Assembly (NCBI RefSeq): GCF_902491705.1
Contig: NZ_CABUIW010000074.1
Span: 1 to 8,597, forward strand
DNA length: 8,597 nt
Origin: an uncultured Lactobacillus sp.
GTDB taxonomy: Bacteria > Bacillota > Bacilli > Lactobacillales > Lactobacillaceae
Reading direction: 5' to 3'
Position 1 is the first letter of the stretch; every line of letters starts with the position of its first letter. Position numbers and translations under genes: made by a program. This document shows positions 4,204 to 8,597 of the stretch, piece after piece. Under the pieces are notes generated by a model that worked only from the letters and a program-made list of their open reading frames with translations, searched no databases and had not been told where the DNA came from.

Positions 4204-7200
4204 ATGGCAACTTTTGATGAACTTGTTAAGCAAGTAAATGATAACTTAGATAAGCCTAGAGATAGAGGTACAGCCTTTGAAAAAATGGTTGTTGCTTATC
4301 TTAAGAATGAACCAGCTTACAAGCAGAAATTTGAAGATGTTTGGATGCTAAATGAAGTTCCAGCAGAATATCATATTTCTAAAAGAGATACTGGTGTAGA
4401 TATTGTTGCTAAAGGCTACGATGGTAATCTTACAGCAGTGCAAGCCAAATTCTATAAAGGTAAGGTTGGCAAAGCTGGTATTGATTCATTTGTTGCAGAA
4501 ACTGGTAAAAGTGTTTATTCTGCAGGGATGCTTGTTTCATCTATTGATGAATGGAATAGAAACGCTAAAGCTACTCTAGAAGATACGACTAAGCCATTTA
4601 GTATCATCGGGCTTAGCCAGCTTAGACACGCTCATTTTGACTGGCAAAAATTCTCATTTGCAAAAGAGAATGACAACTTATCTAATAAAAAGCCTAAAAA
4701 GTTACGTAAATATCAGGAGACTGCTATTAATAAATCACTTGAATATTTTAAAGATCATGATCGTGGCAAACTTATCATGGCTCCTGGTACTGGTAAAACC
4801 TTTACAAGCTTGAAGATTGCTGAAGCATTGATGAAAGATCAAAAGAAACATGTCTTTAATGTTTTATATCTAGTGCCAAGTATTCAATTATTGTCACAGA
4901 CCCTATTTAATTGGAATGATGATGTTTCAGATAATATCCATATGACTTCATTTTCAGTTGTTTCAGATTCTAAGGCCAATCAAAAGAAGGGCAAAGACGA
5001 TGATGATCTTGGAGCAAAGGATATTGGTTATGAACCTACTACTAATGTAGAAGAATTGATGAACCACTATAAATTAACAGATGCATATGAATTATCTAAT
5101 GATATGCGGGTTATTTTTAGTACCTATCAATCGATTGACGTAATTAAGCAGGCACAAAAACAAGGCTATCCAGAATTTGATTTAATCATTGCTGATGAAG
5201 CACATAGAACGACAGGTGCTATTGCTAAAGAAGAAGGCGATAGTACATTCACTGAAGTTCACTCTAATAATAATGTAAAAGGCAAGTTGAGACTTTACCA
5301 AACTGCTACTCCTAAAATCTATGGTCAAAATGCTAAGAAGAAGGCTAAAGAAAAAAGTATTGTTGTTTCATCAATGGATGATAAGTCTATTTATGGTGAT
5401 GAAATTTTTAGATTAGGCTTTGGGGATGCAGTAGCTCAAGGATACTTAACTGATTATAAAGTTTCTGTTTTGGCTGTTAGTGAATCTTATATTAATAAAG
5501 ACATGCAAACCGTTCTATCTGCTGATAATCAACTTAAGGTTGATGACATTGGTAAGATTATTGGTGTTTGGAATGCTATGGTTAAACGTGATGGTATTAC
5601 TGGTGAAATTACCGGTGCACCTATGAAACGTGCGATTGCCTTTTCAGATACTATAAGGCACTCAAAAATTATTTCTAATGAATTTAATCAAGTAGTAAAT
5701 GAATATCTCGATACTCAATCAACTGAAAGCTTTAAAGTAGATGTCCATCATGTTGATGGTGGTTTGAATGCTCTTAAAAAGGAAAAAGAAATTGATTGGT
5801 TAGGTAACGATAACATTGAAGAAAATCATGCTCGAATCTTATCAAATGTTCGCTTCTTAACTGAAGGAATAGACGTGCCTAATCTTGATGCCATTATTTT
5901 CTTCAGTCCTAAAAGGTCACAAGTTGATATAGTTCAAGCCGTAGGACGAATTATGAGACGATCAGAAGATAAGCAATATGGTTACATTATTATACCTATT
6001 GTTGTGGCTGATGGCGTTGATCCCAACATTGCTTTAGATAATGATAAACAATATAAACAAGTTTGGCAGGTTTTAAATGCTTTACGAGCTACTGATGAAA
6101 GATTTGATGCCGAAGTAAATACACTAGATCTAAATAAAAAGAAATCTGGACGAGTTGGAATTATTGGTGTTAATTCAAATCCAACAGGTCCCGTTACGGA
6201 GGGTAGTCATAAACAAGAAGATCAAAAAGTAGAGCAATTGGAACTTCCATTACATTGGAAAGAAATGCGTAGTGCATTCTATGGTAAGATTGTTCAACAT
6301 GTTGGTGATAGAAGATATCTTGAGGATTGGTCAAAAGACGTAGCAGATATTGCCAAGATGTATGTTCGCAGGATTAATGACTTAATTGAGAGCAATCAAG
6401 GTGCAAAGTTAGCCTTTGATAAATTTGTTAAGTCTTTACGCTACAATATTAACGATTCAATTGATCAGGAACAAGCAGTAGAAATGCTTGCACAACACTT
6501 AATAACCGAACCTGTATTTGACGCTTTATTTAGTGACTATGACTTTGTAAGAAATAATGCAGTTTCTAAAGCAATGAATGATATTATTTCTGCTTTCAAA
6601 GTATTCGGATTTGCTAAAGAACAAGAAAAATTAAAACCATTCTATGATTCTGTTAAATTGCGTGCTTCTGGCATTGATAATGTTCAAGGAAAACAAAAAT
6701 TTATCATTCAATTATATGACAGTTTCTTCAAGACTGCATTTCCACGAGTAACTGAATCAATGGGAATTGTCTTTACTCCTGTTGAAGTTGTAGATTTTAT
6801 TGTTCATTCAGTTGATTGGGCATTAAATAAATACTTCGGTAAATCATTGGCAAGTAAGAACGTTCATATCCTTGATCCGTTCACTGGGACTGGCACTTTT
6901 ATTACCAGAACTCTGTATTATTTGAAACAGCAAATGGATGAGGGAAAAATCACTTATGATGATATTCTTCGTAAATACATGCATGAACTGCATGCAAATG
7001 AAATTATTTTGTTAAGTTACTACATAGCATCTATCAATATTGAGGCAGTATTTGATGAAGTAAATGGACCAGATAGAGGATACAAACCATTTGAAGGTAT
7101 TGTTTTAACTGATACGTTTGAAAGTACAGAACGTGAAGGTACTTTGAATGATGATATGTTTGGGGAAAATAATAAGCGCTTAAAGAAACAACAAGAAGTT

Positions 7201-8475
7201 CCTATTACTGCAATTATTTCCAATCCGCCTTATTCAGTAGGACAAAAGAACGCAAATGATGATAATGCAAATATTCATTACCCAAAGTTAGAAAAGCAAA
7301 TTGAAAAGACTTATGTTCAAAATAGCAATTCTCAACTAAGTATGAGTGTTTATGATAGTTATATTAAGGCTTTTCGTTGGGCGAGCGATAGAATTGGTGA
7401 ACACGGTGTAATTGGCTTTATAACTAATGGCAGTTTCTTAGACAGCAGTAGTACTGATGGTTTTAGATCATCTTTGTATAAGGAGTTTAACCACCTTTAT
7501 ATTTTTAATTTACGAGGAAATCAAAGAACTCAAGGAGAGCAGTCTCGTAAAGAAGGTGGCAAGATTTTTGGTTCCGGAAGCCGTGCACCTATCGCAATCA
7601 GCATTTTAGTTAAAGACGGATCAAATAATCATGCTATTTATTACCATGATATAGGTGATTATTTAGCTAGAAAGCAAAAATTGGCTATTATTAAAGACTT
7701 TGAATCAATTAAAAATATTGATTGGAAATCTATTAAGCCAGATAATAATCACGATTGGCTAAATCAACGTGATCCAAATTATAGAAAATATGATTGGATT
7801 GCTGATGATACTAATACTTTTAAAGGCGTTTTTAAAAATCATGCAATGGGAATACAGACTAATAGAGATTCTTGGGTTTACGGTTTCTCTAAAGCTAAAG
7901 TAAATAAAAATGCTGAACGAATGATCTATAACTATAATAATGAATTAGCTTTGCAGAAAAATTTCACTGGTAAGAACTTTATATTAAATCGTGATCCTAA
8001 GTATATTAAATGGACCAGAAAATTAGAAAGAAGTTTTAATAAAAAAGAAGAAATAGACTTCAATTCTAAAAAAACAACTTTCTCCATGTACAGACCTTTT
8101 ACTAAGAAGTGGCTTTACTATGATAAGGCGGTAATTGAAGAATCAAGGCTTTATTATACAAAATTTGGCAAAAATAATATGGTGCTTTTTACAACTGGCA
8201 GAGGTGCCAACCGACCTTTTTCTGCTTTAGTAATGAATGTTCTTCCTAATTTGCATACTCTCGATACTGGTCAAGGCTTCATGCGATACGACAACGAAAT
8301 TAACCCCAATGAACTTATTCAACCAGATAGAGATAATATCACTGATTCGTTTGCTAAAAAAATTGGTTTGAGTAAAGATGACGTGTTTGCATATGTTTAT
8401 GCCTTACTTAACTCTAAAGAGTATCAAAAAAAGTATGCCAATGATTTAAAGAATGAAGTGGGACCTAAAAAGTAG
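4204..8475 (+). CDS. Type ISP (LlaGI-like) restriction-modification enzyme, C-terminus truncated by an IS
   Basis: This 1423-residue protein combines all restriction-modification activities in one chain. An Mrr-like PD-(D/E)xK nuclease has FE at 25-26, D66 and QAK at 80-82. A superfamily 2 helicase-translocase has Walker A APGTGKT (193-199), DEAH (331-334), TAT (367-369), TEGIDVP (553-559) and QAVGRIMRR (578-586). A coupler follows. An N6-adenine methyltransferase has FTP (857-859), LDPFTGTGTF (890-899) and NPPY (1007-1010). Target recognition begins near 1190. In LlaGI and LlaBIII such enzymes methylate one strand of an asymmetric site and cut when two translocating enzymes collide. Family members, as I remember, continue after YANDLK with an LPRIP motif and reach about 1550-1600 residues. 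Here the frame runs into the IS inverted repeat, and the last residues (GPKK and stop) are IS-encoded. All catalytic motifs remain, but specificity and stability are probably damaged. Confidence 0.93.
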   Translation: MATFDELVKQVNDNLDKPRDRGTAFEKMVVAYLKNEPAYKQKFEDVWMLNEVPAEYHISKRDTGVDIVAKGYDGNLTAVQAKFYKGKVGKAGIDSFVAETGKSVYSAGMLVSSIDEWNRNAKATLEDTTKPFSIIGLSQLRHAHFDWQKFSFAKENDNLSNKKPKKLRKYQETAINKSLEYFKDHDRGKLIMAPGTGKTFTSLKIAEALMKDQKKHVFNVLYLVPSIQLLSQTLFNWNDDVSDNIHMTSFSVVSDSKANQKKGKDDDDLGAKDIGYEPTTNVEELMNHYKLTDAYELSNDMRVIFSTYQSIDVIKQAQKQGYPEFDLIIADEAHRTTGAIAKEEGDSTFTEVHSNNNVKGKLRLYQTATPKIYGQNAKKKAKEKSIVVSSMDDKSIYGDEIFRLGFGDAVAQGYLTDYKVSVLAVSESYINKDMQTVLSADNQLKVDDIGKIIGVWNAMVKRDGITGEITGAPMKRAIAFSDTIRHSKIISNEFNQVVNEYLDTQSTESFKVDVHHVDGGLNALKKEKEIDWLGNDNIEENHARILSNVRFLTEGIDVPNLDAIIFFSPKRSQVDIVQAVGRIMRRSEDKQYGYIIIPIVVADGVDPNIALDNDKQYKQVWQVLNALRATDERFDAEVNTLDLNKKKSGRVGIIGVNSNPTGPVTEGSHKQEDQKVEQLELPLHWKEMRSAFYGKIVQHVGDRRYLEDWSKDVADIAKMYVRRINDLIESNQGAKLAFDKFVKSLRYNINDSIDQEQAVEMLAQHLITEPVFDALFSDYDFVRNNAVSKAMNDIISAFKVFGFAKEQEKLKPFYDSVKLRASGIDNVQGKQKFIIQLYDSFFKTAFPRVTESMGIVFTPVEVVDFIVHSVDWALNKYFGKSLASKNVHILDPFTGTGTFITRTLYYLKQQMDEGKITYDDILRKYMHELHANEIILLSYYIASINIEAVFDEVNGPDRGYKPFEGIVLTDTFESTEREGTLNDDMFGENNKRLKKQQEVPITAIISNPPYSVGQKNANDDNANIHYPKLEKQIEKTYVQNSNSQLSMSVYDSYIKAFRWASDRIGEHGVIGFITNGSFLDSSSTDGFRSSLYKEFNHLYIFNLRGNQRTQGEQSRKEGGKIFGSGSRAPIAISILVKDGSNNHAIYYHDIGDYLARKQKLAIIKDFESIKNIDWKSIKPDNNHDWLNQRDPNYRKYDWIADDTNTFKGVFKNHAMGIQTNRDSWVYGFSKAKVNKNAERMIYNYNNELALQKNFTGKNFILNRDPKYIKWTRKLERSFNKKEEIDFNSKKTTFSMYRPFTKKWLYYDKAVIEESRLYYTKFGKNNMVLFTTGRGANRPFSALVMNVLPNLHTLDTGQGFMRYDNEINPNELIQPDRDNITDSFAKKIGLSKDDVFAYVYALLNSKEYQKKYANDLKNEVGPKK

Positions 8476-8597
8476 ACATTTTAAAACATAGGATTAATAG
8501 AGGCTTGATTCCGATATTCTTTCGGAGTTAAGCCTTTTAATCTGCTCTTTATCCTTTCTTCGTTATAGTATTTGATATATTCCTCTATAGCTTGAGC
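8454..8597 (-). mobile_element. IS3-family insertion sequence, orfB-side end (partial), inserted in the RM gene
   Basis: The terminal repeat TGGGACCTAAAAAGTAGACA begins at 8459. Similarity to the other IS end at the left edge extends out to 8454 (TGAAGTG). The transposase stop codon lies just inside, at 8483-8481. The element points left, like the one at 1-66. It enters the restriction-modification reading frame and supplies its stop codon. The remainder lies beyond the window. Confidence 0.85.
8481..8597 (-). CDS. IS3-family transposase OrfB, C-terminal 38 residues (partial)
   Basis: The minus strand encodes AQAIEEYIKYYNEERIKSRL, then KGLTPKEYRNQA, ending SINPMF and a TAA stop. The IxxYxxYYNxxRI and LxGLTPxEYR pattern is the signature end of the DDE integrase domain (rve) of IS3-family OrfB transposases of the IS150 group. 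The catalytic D, D and E residues lie upstream, outside the window. The stop is about 22-27 bases from the IS tip, as is normal for intact elements, so this end of the IS is not degraded. Confidence 0.93.
   Translation of the reverse strand, partial: AQAIEEYIKYYNEERIKSRLKGLTPKEYRNQASINPMF

Overview
The window is low-GC Firmicute DNA, most likely from Lactobacillus in the narrow sense. The evidence is AT-rich intergenic DNA, strong GGAG-type ribosome binding sites, an IS3-family element with a TGAAGTG..GACC-type end, and a lone sequence matching the lactobacilli type I-E CRISPR repeat. The genus is an inference; the sequence does not fix the species.

Layout, left to right. Positions 1-66 are one end of an IS3-family insertion sequence pointing left, with the first 8 codons of its orfA. 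Next come an intrinsic terminator (67-94) cut off from its gene, then three 20-bp palindromes at exact 39-bp spacing (110-207), then a hairpin-rich non-coding stretch ending in a terminator-like hairpin (to about 427). A MarR-type repressor with a perfect palindromic operator (437-454) is followed, 1 base after its stop, by a PaiA-like GNAT acetyltransferase, apparently as one operon. The next gap (1463-1811) holds an extended -10 promoter followed by a single type I-E-like CRISPR repeat, which looks like a relict array, and then a strong terminator.

An AT-rich two-gene cassette follows: a 531-residue protein of unknown function with a C-terminal SHOCT motif, and a 181-residue secreted protein. 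This cassette is bounded on both sides by nearly the same DNA module (terminator tail plus promoter, 1689-1749 and 4093-4178). The second module precedes a very large single-polypeptide restriction-modification enzyme of the LlaGI/LlaBIII (type ISP) kind. It has an Mrr-like nuclease, a DEAH helicase-translocase, an N6-adenine methyltransferase and a target-recognition region.

The most important observation is that the restriction-modification gene is broken at its 3' end. A second IS3-family element, also pointing left, begins inside the gene at about 8454-8459. The last few codons and the stop are supplied by the IS inverted repeat, so the end of the specificity domain is missing. The two IS ends at the window edges have matching inverted repeats (16/20) and the same orientation, so the whole accessory block could be bracketed by two directly repeated copies, as in a composite transposon. 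The overall picture is a defence-associated accessory region in decay: a relict CRISPR repeat, an IS-truncated type ISP enzyme, and an uncharacterised cassette between them.
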